Below, in pieces: positions 50,974 to 59,501 of a DNA stretch of 64,000 bases; the stretch's first letter is position 1; the number at the start of each line of letters is the position of its first letter. The DNA lies in the NCBI GenBank assembly GCA_947453725.1, contig CANGHH010000003.1, positions 124,001 to 188,000 of the forward strand. Reading direction: 5' to 3'. The translations under genes were made by a program, and so were the position numbers. Below the pieces are notes generated by a model. It did not search any database and was not told where the DNA came from. It worked only from the letters and a program-made list of their open reading frames with translations. Origin of the DNA: Betaproteobacteria bacterium. Lineage in GTDB: Bacteria; Pseudomonadota; Gammaproteobacteria; Burkholderiales; Burkholderiaceae_C.

Positions 50974-52575
50974 ATGCCGACACCCGCCGCACTCGCACCC
51001 CTGCAAGGTCCCGTCTTCCGCGGCCTGTGGTTCGCCTGGCTGGCGGCCAACATGACGATGTGGATGAACGACGTGGCGGCGGCCTGGCTGATGACCACGC
51101 TGACCACCAGCCCGGTGATGGTGGCCCTGGTGCAGACCGCGTCCACGCTGCCGGTCTTCCTGCTCGGTCTGCCCAGCGGTGCGCTGGCCGACATCCTCGA
51201 CCGCCGGCGCTATTTCGCCGCCACCCAGTTGTGGGTGTCGCTGAATGCGCTGATCCTGGCCGGGCTGTCGCTGGCCGGCCTGTTGACGGCACCGGTGCTG
51301 CTGCTGCTGACCTTCAGCAACGGCATCGGCCTGGCCATGCGCTGGCCGGTGTTCGCGGCCATCGTGCCGGGCATCGTCAGCCGCGACGAACTGCCGGCGG
51401 CGCTGGCGCTGAACGGCATCGCGATGAACCTGTCGCGCGTCATCGGCCCGGCGCTGGCCGGCGCGCTGCTGGCCGCCTTCAGCCCGGCAGCGGTCTTCGT
51501 GCTGAACACGCTGCTGGCCGGCGTCGCCTTCGTGCTGGTTCTGCGCTGGAAGAGCGAATCGCGCGCCAGCGCGCTGCCCGGCGAACGTTTCCTCGGCGCC
51601 ATGCGCACCGGCCTGAACTTCACGATGCAGTCGCCGCGCCTGAAGGTCATCCTGCTGCGCATCTTCCTGTTTTTCCTGCAGGCCACCGCGCTGACCGCGC
51701 TGTTGCCGCTGGTCGCGCGCACCCTGCACGGCGGCGGCGCCGGCACCTTCACGGTGATGCTGTCCTGTGTCGGCGCCGGGGCCATCGCCGCGGCGCTGTA
51801 CTTCCCCCGGCTGCGCGAGCGTTTCAACCGCGACACCTTCGTGCGCGGCGGCACGCTCATCCACGCCGCACTGTCGACCCTGATCGTGCTGGTGCCCGAG
51901 CTGTGGGTCGCCCTGCCGGCCATGGTGGTCATCGGCATGGCCTGGATCTCGGTGGCCAATTCGCTGACCGTCGCTGCGCAGGTGGCGATGCCCAACTGGG
52001 TCCGCGCGCGCGGCATGTCGATCTACCAGATGGCGCTGATGGGCGGCTCGGCCGCCGGTTCGGTGCTGTGGGGGCAGGTGGCCGAATTGATCGGGGTGCG
52101 CGGCGCCGTGCTGGCGGCCGCCGGCTTCGGTGTGCTGGTGCTGCTGGTGACGCGGCGGCTGTCGGTCGAGGGCGGCGCGGGCCTCGATTTCACGCCGGCC
52201 GCGGTCAACCGTGCCCCCGAGCCGGCCTGTGCCATCGGGCCCGATGAAGGACCGGTGATGGTCACGGTCGAATACGAGATCGACCCGGCGCAGGCCGAGG
52301 CCTTCACCGAGGTCATGCAGCGCACGCGCCGCGCCCGCCTGCGCCAGGGCGCGCTGTCCTGGGGCCTGTTCCGCGACGTGGCGGTGCCCGGCCGCTACGT
52401 CGAGTACTTCGTCGACGAGAACTGGCTCGAGCACCAGCGCCGGCTGGAGCGCTTCACGGCCTTCGACGCCGAACTGCGCGGGCAGCGCCTGATCTTCCAC
52501 ATCGGCGCCGAACCCCCGGTGCTCCGCCGCTATGTGGCCGACGGGCAGGCCGGGCCGCCGGGCACGGTGCTCTGA
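50974..52575 (+). CDS. MFS exporter (EntS-like) with a C-terminal ABM-like domain
   Basis: A 533-residue protein. Residues about 1-400 are a twelve-helix MFS transporter of the EntS/DUF894 type (FRGLWFAWLAANMTMWMNDVAAAW; GLPSGALADILDRRR between helices 2 and 3). Residues about 425-515 (MVTVEYEIDPAQAEAFTEVMQ ... WGLFRDVAVPGRYVEYFVDENWLEH) form a soluble ferredoxin-like ABM domain, in which a His/Trp-bearing segment is seen. The cargo is unknown. A TAGCCT box ends six bases before the ATG with no Shine-Dalgarno. Confidence 0.88.
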   Translation: MPTPAALAPLQGPVFRGLWFAWLAANMTMWMNDVAAAWLMTTLTTSPVMVALVQTASTLPVFLLGLPSGALADILDRRRYFAATQLWVSLNALILAGLSLAGLLTAPVLLLLTFSNGIGLAMRWPVFAAIVPGIVSRDELPAALALNGIAMNLSRVIGPALAGALLAAFSPAAVFVLNTLLAGVAFVLVLRWKSESRASALPGERFLGAMRTGLNFTMQSPRLKVILLRIFLFFLQATALTALLPLVARTLHGGGAGTFTVMLSCVGAGAIAAALYFPRLRERFNRDTFVRGGTLIHAALSTLIVLVPELWVALPAMVVIGMAWISVANSLTVAAQVAMPNWVRARGMSIYQMALMGGSAAGSVLWGQVAELIGVRGAVLAAAGFGVLVLLVTRRLSVEGGAGLDFTPAAVNRAPEPACAIGPDEGPVMVTVEYEIDPAQAEAFTEVMQRTRRARLRQGALSWGLFRDVAVPGRYVEYFVDENWLEHQRRLERFTAFDAELRGQRLIFHIGAEPPVLRRYVADGQAGPPGTVL

Positions 52576-52671
52576 CGAGGAAAGGCGGGGCCGCGTTTCG
52601 GTTTTTACGCAGGCCGCGGCGGACCGGCCGCGAGATACTCGGCCCTCATCTCACGCCTCACGCCCGACACC

Positions 52672-54315
52672 ATGACCCACGCCTTCGATTGGAGCACCGG
52701 CTACGCCAGCCAGCGCTCGCCCGTCTTCGCCCGCAATGTGGTGTCGACCTCGCACCCGCTGGCCGCCCAAGCCGGCCTGCGCATGCTGCAGAACGGCGGC
52801 AATGCCGTCGATGCCGCCATCGCCACGGCGGCGGCCATGACCATCGTCGAACCCTGCAGCAACGGCCTGGGTTCCGATGCCTTCTGCATCCTGTGGGACG
52901 GCCAGTCACTGCACGGCCTGAACGCCAGCGGTTGCGCGCCGCAGGGCTGGACGCCCGAGTACTTCGGCCAAAAGTACGGCCCCGACGCCAAGACGCCGCC
53001 CAAGCGCGGCTGGGACTCGGTGACGGTGCCCGGCGCCGTCGCCGGCTGGGTGGCGCTGCACAAGCGCTTCGGCAAGCTGCCCTTCGCCGACCTGATGGCG
53101 CCGGCCATCGAGATCGCCGAGCGCGGCTACGCCGTGCCGGTCATCGTGCAGGGCAAGTGGGCCGCTGCCGCCGCGCTGGACGAAGTCAATTCGCAGGCCG
53201 GCTGGGCCCAGGCCTTCATGCCGCGGGGCCGTGCGCCGAACGTCGGCGAGCGCTTCACCTTCGCCGAGGCCGCGCGCACCTTGCGCCTGATCGCGCTGAC
53301 CGGTGGCGAAGCCTTCTACCGCGGCGAAGTAGCCGCCGCCGCCGAAGCCCATTCGAAGGCCCACGGTGGCGTGATGAGCGCCGAGGACTTCGCCAACTAC
53401 CGCCCCGAGTGGGTCACGCCGATCCAGCGCGACTACCGCGGCCATACGGTGCACGAGATCCCGCCGAACGGGCAGGGCATCGCGGCGCTGATCGCGCTGG
53501 GCATCCTCGACAAGTTCGATGTGGCCAGCCTGCCGGTGGACGGCATTGCCTCGCAGCACCTGCAGATCGAAGCCATGAAGCTGGCCTTCGCCGATGTCTA
53601 CAAATACGTCGCCGAACCCAGGACCATGCGCATGACCGCCGCGCAGATGCTCGACGACAGCTACCTGGCCAGCCGCGCCAAGCTGATCGACCCGACACGC
53701 GCACAGGACTTCGGCCCCGGCCACGCCCCGCAGGGCGGCACCATCTACCTGACCGCGGCCGACGAGAGCGGCATGATGGTCAGCTTCATCCAGAGCAACT
53801 ACATGGGCTTCGGCTCGGGCATCGTCGTGCCGGGCTACGGCCTGAGCCTGCAGAACCGCGGCCACGGCTTCACGCTGGACCGCAGCAGCGACAACCTGGT
53901 CGGCCCGGGCAAGCGGCCTTTCCACACCATCATCCCGGCCTTCATGACCAAGGACGGCCAACCGCAGATGAGCTTCGGCGTGATGGGCGGCGACATGCAG
54001 CCGCAGGGCCACATGCAGACCGTCGTGCGCATGCTCGACTACCGGCAGCAGCCGCAAGCTGCCTGCGACGCGCCGCGCTGGCGCTGGAACGCCGGCCTGC
54101 TGAACTGCGAACCCGGCTTCGACCCGGCTACCGCGCAGGGCCTGCGCGACCTGGGCCACGACGTGCAGGGTTTCGACGACAGCTACCAGGACTACGGCGC
54201 CGGCCAGTTCATCTGGCGTCTGGCCAGCCCCGACGGCGGACCGGGCGATCCGGCCGTCGAGGGTTATGCGGCGGCCAGCGACCCGCGCCGCGACGGGCAG
54301 GCTGCGGGGTATTGA
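52672..54315 (+). CDS. ggt: Gamma-glutamyltransferase family protein (Ntn hydrolase)
   Basis: A 547-residue precursor expected to cut itself before Thr357 (in APQGGTIYL), the nucleophile of the small subunit. The N-terminal landmark STSHPLAAQAGLRMLQNGGNAVDAAIA is canonical, and GDMQPQGHMQ near the end marks the substrate pocket. The usual T-T-H after the cleavage site reads T-I-Y, as in the cephalosporin-acylase-like and cytoplasmic GGT branches. There is no signal peptide, so it is probably cytoplasmic and the substrate may be other than glutathione. Confidence 0.88.
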   Translation: MTHAFDWSTGYASQRSPVFARNVVSTSHPLAAQAGLRMLQNGGNAVDAAIATAAAMTIVEPCSNGLGSDAFCILWDGQSLHGLNASGCAPQGWTPEYFGQKYGPDAKTPPKRGWDSVTVPGAVAGWVALHKRFGKLPFADLMAPAIEIAERGYAVPVIVQGKWAAAAALDEVNSQAGWAQAFMPRGRAPNVGERFTFAEAARTLRLIALTGGEAFYRGEVAAAAEAHSKAHGGVMSAEDFANYRPEWVTPIQRDYRGHTVHEIPPNGQGIAALIALGILDKFDVASLPVDGIASQHLQIEAMKLAFADVYKYVAEPRTMRMTAAQMLDDSYLASRAKLIDPTRAQDFGPGHAPQGGTIYLTAADESGMMVSFIQSNYMGFGSGIVVPGYGLSLQNRGHGFTLDRSSDNLVGPGKRPFHTIIPAFMTKDGQPQMSFGVMGGDMQPQGHMQTVVRMLDYRQQPQAACDAPRWRWNAGLLNCEPGFDPATAQGLRDLGHDVQGFDDSYQDYGAGQFIWRLASPDGGPGDPAVEGYAAASDPRRDGQAAGY

Positions 54316-54316
54316 G

Positions 54317-54396
54317 CCCCCAGGCTTCCTGCGGTCGCCACCCCCCGAGGGGGCTCTTGCTGCGGCCCGGCGAAGCCGGCTCCGCGCAAGGCCTTG
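54317..54396 (+). repeat. Dispersed 80-bp repeat, copy 2 (intergenic)
   Basis: Same element as at 44501-44580, 74 of 80 positions identical by hand alignment. It starts two bases after the gamma-glutamyltransferase stop and ends 16 bases before the GTG of the EamA gene. Its CCCCCCGAGGGGG core and GCGGCCCGGC region may fold and could act as a terminator. Confidence 0.85.
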
Positions 54397-54412
54397 ATTC
54401 CCACCGCACTCG

Positions 54413-55309
54413 GTGACGGACATGCGTGATCGCCCGGCCTTGCGCAGCGGCCTGGCGCTGGCCGCGGCCGGCTCCATCGCCTTCTCGGGCAAGGCCATCA
54501 TCGTCAAGCTGGCCTACCGGCATGGCGTCGATGCGGTCACCCTCATCATGTACCGCATGCTGTTCGCGCTGCCCCTGTTCGTCGGCCTGGCCTGGTGGGC
54601 GGGGCGCGGCAAGCCGGCGCTGACGCGGCGCGATCTGCGGGCCGTCGTCGGTCTGGGTTTTTGCGGCTACTACCTGGCCAGCTTCCTCGATTTCGCCGGC
54701 CTGCAGCTGATCAGCGCCAGCCTGGAGCGGCTCATCCTCTACCTCAACCCGACGCTGGTGCTGGCGATGGGCGTGCTGCTGCACCGGCAGCGCGCTGCGC
54801 CCCGGCAACTGCTGGCGCTGGCGGTCAGCTACGCGGGCGTGCTGCTGGTCTTCGGCCACGAGGTGCAGCTGAGCGGCCCACACACCGTGCTGGGTGCGGC
54901 GCTGGTCTTCGGCAGCGCGGTGGCCTACGCGGTCTACCTGGTGTTCAGCGGCAAGGAAGTCGGCCGGCTGGGCGCGCTGCGCCTGACCGGCTGGGCGACG
55001 GCCGTGGCCTGCGGGTTCTGCATCGCGCAGTTCCTCATCGTGCGGCCTCTTTCGGCGGCCCTGGTTGCGCCCGAAGTCATCGCGCTGTCGCTGGTCAACG
55101 CCACGCTGTGCACCTTCGCGCCGGTGGTGATGGTGATGATGGCCATCGAGCGCGTGGGTGCCACACTGACGGCGCAGACCGGCATGATCGGTCCCGTCTC
55201 GACCATCGCGATGGGCGTGCTGGTCCTGGGTGAACCGATGAATGCATGGATCGTGGCCGGCACGGTGCTGGTGTTGACGGGCATCTGGCTGCTGGCCCGG
55301 GCCCGCTGA
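54413..55309 (+). CDS. EamA/RhaT family (DMT superfamily) permease
   Basis: A 298-residue membrane protein with ten predicted helices as two EamA halves (about 10-140 and 155-295); the start GLALAAAGSIAFSGKAIIVKLAY is typical. GTG at 54413 or ATG at 54422 can start it. The substrate is unknown; the family exports or imports metabolites such as amino acids. It follows copy 2 of the dispersed repeat. Confidence 0.87.
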   Translation: MTDMRDRPALRSGLALAAAGSIAFSGKAIIVKLAYRHGVDAVTLIMYRMLFALPLFVGLAWWAGRGKPALTRRDLRAVVGLGFCGYYLASFLDFAGLQLISASLERLILYLNPTLVLAMGVLLHRQRAAPRQLLALAVSYAGVLLVFGHEVQLSGPHTVLGAALVFGSAVAYAVYLVFSGKEVGRLGALRLTGWATAVACGFCIAQFLIVRPLSAALVAPEVIALSLVNATLCTFAPVVMVMMAIERVGATLTAQTGMIGPVSTIAMGVLVLGEPMNAWIVAGTVLVLTGIWLLARAR

Positions 55310-55333
55310 AAATTCGACTGAGGAGCAAGCGAC

Positions 55334-56125
55334 ATGGACTTGGGTATCAAGGGGCGCTGGGCGCTGGTCTGCGCGGCCAGCAAGGGCCTGGGCAAGGGCT
55401 GCGCGCAGGCGCTGGTGCAGGAGGGCGTCAACGTGGTCATCACGGCACGCGGCGTCGAGGCGCTGCAAGCCACGGCGGCCGAATTGCGGGCGCTGGCGGC
55501 GCCGGGCGTGCAGGTGGTGGCGGTGGCCGGCGACATCACCACGCCGGAAGGCCGTGCGGCGGCCTTGGCCGCCTGCCCCCAGGTCGACATCCTGGTCAAC
55601 AACGCCGGCGGCCCGCCGCCCGGTGATTTCCGGACCTGGGACCGCGATGCCTGGATCCAGGCGATCGACGCCAACATGCTCACGCCGATCGAGCTGATCA
55701 AGGCCACCGTCGACGGCATGGCCGAACGAGGTTTCGGGCGCATCGTCAACATCACCTCGGGCGCGGTCAAGGCACCGATCGACATCCTGGGCCTGAGCAA
55801 CGGCGCGCGTTCCGGGTTGACCGGTTTCGTCGCCGGGCTGGCCCGCCAGCCCAAGCTGGCCTCGCGCAACGTGACCATCAATGGCCTGCTGCCTGGCGCC
55901 TTCGACACCGATCGCCTGAAGGTGACCATGGCCGGCGCCGCGGCCAAGAGCGGCCAGCCCATCGAGGCCATCGCCGAGGCCCGCAAGCTGCTGTCGCCGG
56001 CGCGCCGCTTCGGCACCGCCGACGAGTTCGGCGCTTTCTGCGCCTTCGTCTGCAGCGCGCAGGCCGGCTTCGTCACCGGGCAGAACTTCCTGATGGACGG
56101 TGGGGCCTATCCGGGGACGTTCTGA
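55334..56125 (+). CDS. SDR-family protein lacking the YxxxK catalytic pair
   Basis: A 263-residue Rossmann protein. The cofactor loop reads CAASKGLGKG (TGxxxGxG-like), NNAG is at 89-92 and the catalytic Ser is Ser142 (ITSGAV). At the place of the invariant Tyr and Lys, 13 and 17 residues later, it has Ser155 and Arg159 (LGLSNGARSGLTGF). It therefore cannot use the standard SDR proton relay, although the fold and the C-terminal segment (GQNFLMDGG) are intact. GAGGAG lies seven bases before the ATG. The stop codon lies in the loop of a 10-bp hairpin. Confidence 0.88.
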   Translation: MDLGIKGRWALVCAASKGLGKGCAQALVQEGVNVVITARGVEALQATAAELRALAAPGVQVVAVAGDITTPEGRAAALAACPQVDILVNNAGGPPPGDFRTWDRDAWIQAIDANMLTPIELIKATVDGMAERGFGRIVNITSGAVKAPIDILGLSNGARSGLTGFVAGLARQPKLASRNVTINGLLPGAFDTDRLKVTMAGAAAKSGQPIEAIAEARKLLSPARRFGTADEFGAFCAFVCSAQAGFVTGQNFLMDGGAYPGTF

Positions 56126-56134
56126 CGTCCCCGG
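56111..56134. terminator. 10-bp hairpin across the SDR stop, with a third repeated arm downstream
   Basis: CCGGGGACGT, loop TCTG, then its exact complement ACGTCCCCGG. A further copy of the first arm with its flank, CCGGGGACGTTCTGA, recurs at 56147-56161 inside the 3' end of the convergent EamA gene. The central arm can therefore pair with either neighbour, one hairpin for each strand's message. No T-tract follows. Confidence 0.55.
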
Positions 56135-56142
56135 CCGCCTGA

Positions 56143-57084
56143 TCACCCGGGGACGTTCTGAGCCCGTGGCCGCCACATGCTGAGCGCGATGCCGCCGACG
56201 ATCAGCGCGAAGGCGCCGGCGTGAAACGGCTGCGGCGCCTCGCCCAGCAGCGAGGCTGACAGCAGGCCCGTGAACAGCGGCGTCAGGTTGCTGAAGAAGG
56301 CAGCCAGCGCCGGGCCGCCTTCGGCCACGCCCAGGCCCCAGCAGCGGTAGGCGGCTATCGACGCGCCCAGCGACACGTAGAGCAGCGCGCCGGCCACTGG
56401 CAGGCTCCAGCGGATCGGCGCGGCACCGGCCCATTGTTCGCCGGCACTGAAGCAGCCGGCGGCGACCAGGCCGAACAGCGTCTGCACCAGCAGCACGCCG
56501 GCCCAGTCCCAGCCTTCTTCGGCGCGCGGGCGGTCGTTGCCGCGCATGTGCGCCGGCGGCCGCGCCAGCAGCCAGCTGTAGAAGGCCCAGCCGATGACGG
56601 CCAGCAGGATGTAGAAATCGCCGGGCACGAACTGCACCGTCTGCAGCGTGTGCCAGGAACCGCGGGCGATGACGACACAGACCCCGCCCAGGCCCAGCAC
56701 CGCACCCAGCAGTTGCTGCGGCCGTGGTCTTTCCTGAAAGAACAGCGCGCCCACCGCCAGCATCCACACCGGCATGCTGGACGCCACCAGCGTCACGTTG
56801 AGCGGCGTGGACGTCACCAGCGCCAGGTACTGCAGCGCGTTGTACAGGCCGACGCCGCACAGGCCGACGGCCATCAGATAAGGCCAGCGCTGGGCGATGC
56901 GCGACCAGGGCCGCAACGCACGCCAGCCCAGCGGCAGCAGGATCAGCGTGGCCAGCGACCAGCGCAGCAGGTTCAGTGTCATCGGCGGCACCTGGCCGAC
57001 CATCGCGCGGCCGACCACGGCGTTGCCGGCCCACAGCAGCGGCGGCAGGGTCAGCAGGGCCAGCAGGCGAGGGGTCAACTTCAT
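56143..57084 (-). CDS. EamA family (DMT superfamily) permease
   Basis: A 313-residue membrane protein with two EamA halves; the start LLALLTLPPLLWAGNAVVGRAMVGQVPPMTLNLLRW is canonical. It is more like the YdcZ/RhaT-type drug/metabolite permeases than the paralogue at 54413. The ATG at 57084 was chosen by fit to the family. The last five codons (QNVPG) lie in a duplicated 15-bp segment shared with the 3' end of the convergent SDR gene. Confidence 0.87.
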   Translation of the reverse strand: MKLTPRLLALLTLPPLLWAGNAVVGRAMVGQVPPMTLNLLRWSLATLILLPLGWRALRPWSRIAQRWPYLMAVGLCGVGLYNALQYLALVTSTPLNVTLVASSMPVWMLAVGALFFQERPRPQQLLGAVLGLGGVCVVIARGSWHTLQTVQFVPGDFYILLAVIGWAFYSWLLARPPAHMRGNDRPRAEEGWDWAGVLLVQTLFGLVAAGCFSAGEQWAGAAPIRWSLPVAGALLYVSLGASIAAYRCWGLGVAEGGPALAAFFSNLTPLFTGLLSASLLGEAPQPFHAGAFALIVGGIALSMWRPRAQNVPG

Positions 57085-57241
57085 GGCGGTGCGGGTGGCG
57101 GTGCCCTTGGGGTTCAGGCACAGCCTGGGTCGCTGGATCGTGCCATGAAAGCGAGCGCAGTCCGCACCCCGCCAGCAAGCCCGCGCGCCTTGGCTTAACC
57201 TCGCGGCTGAGCCTTCCACCCAACCAGCAGCAGGAGACACC

Positions 57242-58225
57242 ATGCCGCGCGCCATCCAGATCACCGCCTTCGGCGGACCCGAACAATTGCAACTCGTTGA
57301 CCTGCCGGTGGGTGAGCCGGGCCCCGGCGAAATCCGCATCCGTCACCACGCCTGCGGCTTGAATTACATCGATGTCTACCAGCGCACCGGCCTCTACGCC
57401 AACGCCTTGCCGCTGACCCTGGGCATGGAAGGCGCGGGCGTCGTCGAAGCGGTCGGCGCGGGCGTCACCCACCTGCAGCCTGGCGACCGCGCCGCCTATG
57501 CCAGCAACCCGCCGGGCAGCTACAGCGAAGCCCGCGTGATGCCGGCGAAGAACGTCTGCAAGCTGCCCGAGGGCATCGCCTTCGAAACCGGTGCGGCGAT
57601 GATGCTCAAGGGCCTGACAGCGCAGTACCTGCTGAAGCGCACGCGGCCCGTTGAAGGCCTGGAGCCCGGCGACTTCGTGCTCTTCCACGCCGCGGCCGGC
57701 GGTGTCGGCCTGATCGCCTGCCAGTGGGCCAAGGCACTCGGCCTGCAGCTGATCGGCACCGCCGGCAGCGCCGCCAAATGCGCGCTGGCGCTGGAACACG
57801 GCGCGGCCCATGCGATCGACTACTCGAAGGAAGACTTCGTCGCCCGCGTGAAAGAAATCACCGGCGGCAAGGGCGTCAAGGTGGTCTACGACTCGGTCGG
57901 CAAGGACACCTGGGAAGGCAGCCTCAGCTGCCTGCGGCCTTTCGGCCTGATGGCCAGTTTCGGCAACGCATCGGGCCCGGTGGCGCCCATCGCGCCGGGC
58001 ATCCTCGGCCCCAAGGGCTCGCTCTACCTGACGCGGCAGACGCTGTTCACCCACATCGCCACGCGCGAGACCAACCAGCAGATGGCCGACGAGCTGTTCG
58101 CCGTGGTGCTCAGCGGCGCGGTGAAGATCCGCATCGACCAGCGCTACCCGCTGGCCGAGGTGGCCCAGGCCCACCGTGACCTGGAAGCGCGCAAGACCAC
58201 GGGCTGCACGGTCCTGATGCCCTGA
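57242..58225 (+). CDS. qor: NADPH:quinone oxidoreductase (QorA-like)
   Basis: A 327-residue MDR protein of the zeta-crystallin/QorA type: CGLNYIDVYQRTGLY near the N-terminus, GMEGAGVVEAVGAGV, the cofactor loop AAAGGVG and the closing LEARKTTGCTVLMP are diagnostic. No zinc ligands. It reduces quinones with NADPH, usually by one-electron or hydride transfer. GGAG lies six bases before the ATG. Confidence 0.93.
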   Translation: MPRAIQITAFGGPEQLQLVDLPVGEPGPGEIRIRHHACGLNYIDVYQRTGLYANALPLTLGMEGAGVVEAVGAGVTHLQPGDRAAYASNPPGSYSEARVMPAKNVCKLPEGIAFETGAAMMLKGLTAQYLLKRTRPVEGLEPGDFVLFHAAAGGVGLIACQWAKALGLQLIGTAGSAAKCALALEHGAAHAIDYSKEDFVARVKEITGGKGVKVVYDSVGKDTWEGSLSCLRPFGLMASFGNASGPVAPIAPGILGPKGSLYLTRQTLFTHIATRETNQQMADELFAVVLSGAVKIRIDQRYPLAEVAQAHRDLEARKTTGCTVLMP

Positions 58226-58231
58226 ACAAAA

Positions 58232-58250
58232 CAGGCCGCAAAGCGGCCTG
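58232..58250 (-). terminator. Intrinsic terminator for the parvulin gene
   Basis: Perfect 8-bp stem CAGGCCGC / GCGGCCTG with a three-base loop; read on the minus strand it is followed by TTTTGTT. About 80 bases beyond the parvulin stop, and just past the stop of the convergent qor gene. Confidence 0.7.
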
Positions 58251-58276
58251 TGAGTGATCGATCAAGCTCGAAGGCC

Positions 58277-58295
58277 GGCCAGGGTCTCCCTGGCC
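58277..58295. terminator. Second hairpin between qor and the parvulin gene
   Basis: GGCCAGGG, loop TCT, CCCTGGCC: a perfect 8-bp stem. No T-tract on either side. With the neighbouring hairpin it forms a double stop between convergent genes. Confidence 0.4.
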
Positions 58296-58307
58296 GTGAC
58301 GGAGCAT

Positions 58308-58346
58308 CCCCCTCGGGGGGCAGCGAGCGTCAGCGAGCTTGGGGGC
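58308..58346 (-). repeat. Partial relative of the dispersed CCCCCCGAGGGGG repeat
   Basis: On the minus strand it reads CCCCCAAGCTCGCTGACGCT and continues into the CCCCCCGAGGGGG core. This aligns with the first 37 bases or so of the 80-bp repeats at 44501 and 54317, with a one-base insertion. The right half of the 80-bp unit is absent. It overlaps the last codons of the parvulin gene. Confidence 0.6.
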
Positions 58347-59145
58347 TGAACTTGTAGTCGGTCTTGGCCTTGGCCCGCATGTCTTCCTGGAAGCCCTGCA
58401 TCTTGACCTGCTCGATGCGCTGCTTGATCTGCGCCTTGACGTCGTCGAAGGCCGGGAAGGACGCGTCGCGCGTGTCGTCGAGGCGGATGATGTGGTAGCC
58501 GAACTGGCTCTTCACTGGCGCGTCGGTCATCTCGCCCTTCTTCAGCTTGCTCAGCGCGCCGCCGAATTCCGGCACATAGGACTCGGGCTTGGCGAAGTCC
58601 AGGTCGCCGCCGTTCTGCGCCGAGCCGGTGTCCTTGCTGTTCTTGGTGGCCAGTTCCTCGAACTTGGCACCAGCCTTGATCTGGGCAATCAGCGCCTTGG
58701 CGTCTTCTTCCTTGTCGACCAGGATGTGGCGGGCGCGGTATTCGGTGCCGGTGGCCTGGGCCTTGAACTTCTCGTACTCGGCCTTGGCCTCGGCGTCACC
58801 GACAGGGTTCTTCTTCTTGAAGTCCTCGAACAGTTCGCGGATCAGGATGCTCTGCTTGGCCAGTTCCATCTGCTCGGCGTAGTCCTTGCTGCTGGCCATG
58901 CCGCGCTTGCTGGCTTCCTGCACGAAGATCTCGCGCAGCACCACCTGGTCGCGGGCCTGGGCCTGCATCTCGGGTGTGACGGCCTGGCCGCCGCGTGCGG
59001 CCTGCTGAAGCAGCGCCTCGACGCGGGCCTTGGGGACGGCCTTGCCGTTGACGGTGGCGATGTTCTGCGCCGAAGCCGACAGCGGCATCAGCACGACGGT
59101 GAGGGCAGCCAGGGCCGCGCGGGCGGCAGGGGTCATCAGCTTCAT
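58330..59145 (-). CDS. Periplasmic parvulin-type peptidyl-prolyl isomerase (PpiC/PrsA-like)
   Basis: A 271-residue exported foldase. Signal peptide about 1-26 (ending SASA), an N-terminal helical chaperone region (about 28-130) and one parvulin domain (about 135-235: YRARHILVDKEEDAKALI ... NGGDLDFAKPESYVPEF ... VKSQFGYHIIRLDD). It catalyses proline isomerisation and chaperones envelope proteins. The last codons overlap part of a dispersed repeat, which may have shaped the ending (FSPQAR). Confidence 0.92.
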   Translation of the reverse strand: MKLMTPAARAALAALTVVLMPLSASAQNIATVNGKAVPKARVEALLQQAARGGQAVTPEMQAQARDQVVLREIFVQEASKRGMASSKDYAEQMELAKQSILIRELFEDFKKKNPVGDAEAKAEYEKFKAQATGTEYRARHILVDKEEDAKALIAQIKAGAKFEELATKNSKDTGSAQNGGDLDFAKPESYVPEFGGALSKLKKGEMTDAPVKSQFGYHIIRLDDTRDASFPAFDDVKAQIKQRIEQVKMQGFQEDMRAKAKTDYKFSPQAR

Positions 59146-59240
59146 GAACGGGGAACTTTCTGGGGTGAGAGCCGCAAAGCGGTGGCGGCTCGGTGTGGGG
59201 CTGCGGCGCGATGCTGGGCGCCGGGTCGGCGGCGGAGCAG

Positions 59241-59501
59241 TCAGGATTCACCCGGTGCCCGGGCCACGATGGCCAGGGCGTGCACGCCAACGGCGGCCAG
59301 GGAACCCAAAGAATCATACACAAGGCGGTGTCGTGCCACCCGGCTCAGGCCGCTGAAGCGGCTGCTGGTGAGCTGAACGGAAAAGTGCCGGCCGTCGCTG
59401 GCGCCAGCGTGGCCCGCGTGCAGGTGGCTGTCGTCCTGTACCCGCAAGCTGCTGGGCGCCAGGGCCGCCTGCAACACGGCGTGGAGGTCGTCGGCCGTCA
59501 C
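59241..59501 (-). CDS. bolA: BolA family protein
   Basis: An 86-residue BolA protein: LHAVLQAAL at the start, [11 protein letters not shown] (the conserved His loop that binds a 2Fe-2S cluster with a monothiol glutaredoxin) and [30 protein letters not shown] at 59501 overlaps the msrB stop by four bases. It is the third gene of the selO-msrB-bolA unit and probably works in iron-sulfur or redox control. Confidence 0.9.
   Translation of the reverse strand: MTADDLHAVLQAALAPSSLRVQDDSHLHAGHAGASDGRHFSVQLTSSRFSGLSRVARHRLVYDSLGSLAAVGVHALAIVARAPGES

Noticed and set aside
54209..58174. A 1321-codon minus-strand frame
   Set aside because: It crosses five genes on both strands. It passes out of frame through the EamA permease at 56143-57084 and is otherwise antisense noise without any domain.
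58226..58329. tRNA-like or small RNA gene from the two hairpins
   Set aside because: The hairpins fit terminators between convergent genes and no cloverleaf or CCA end can be drawn.
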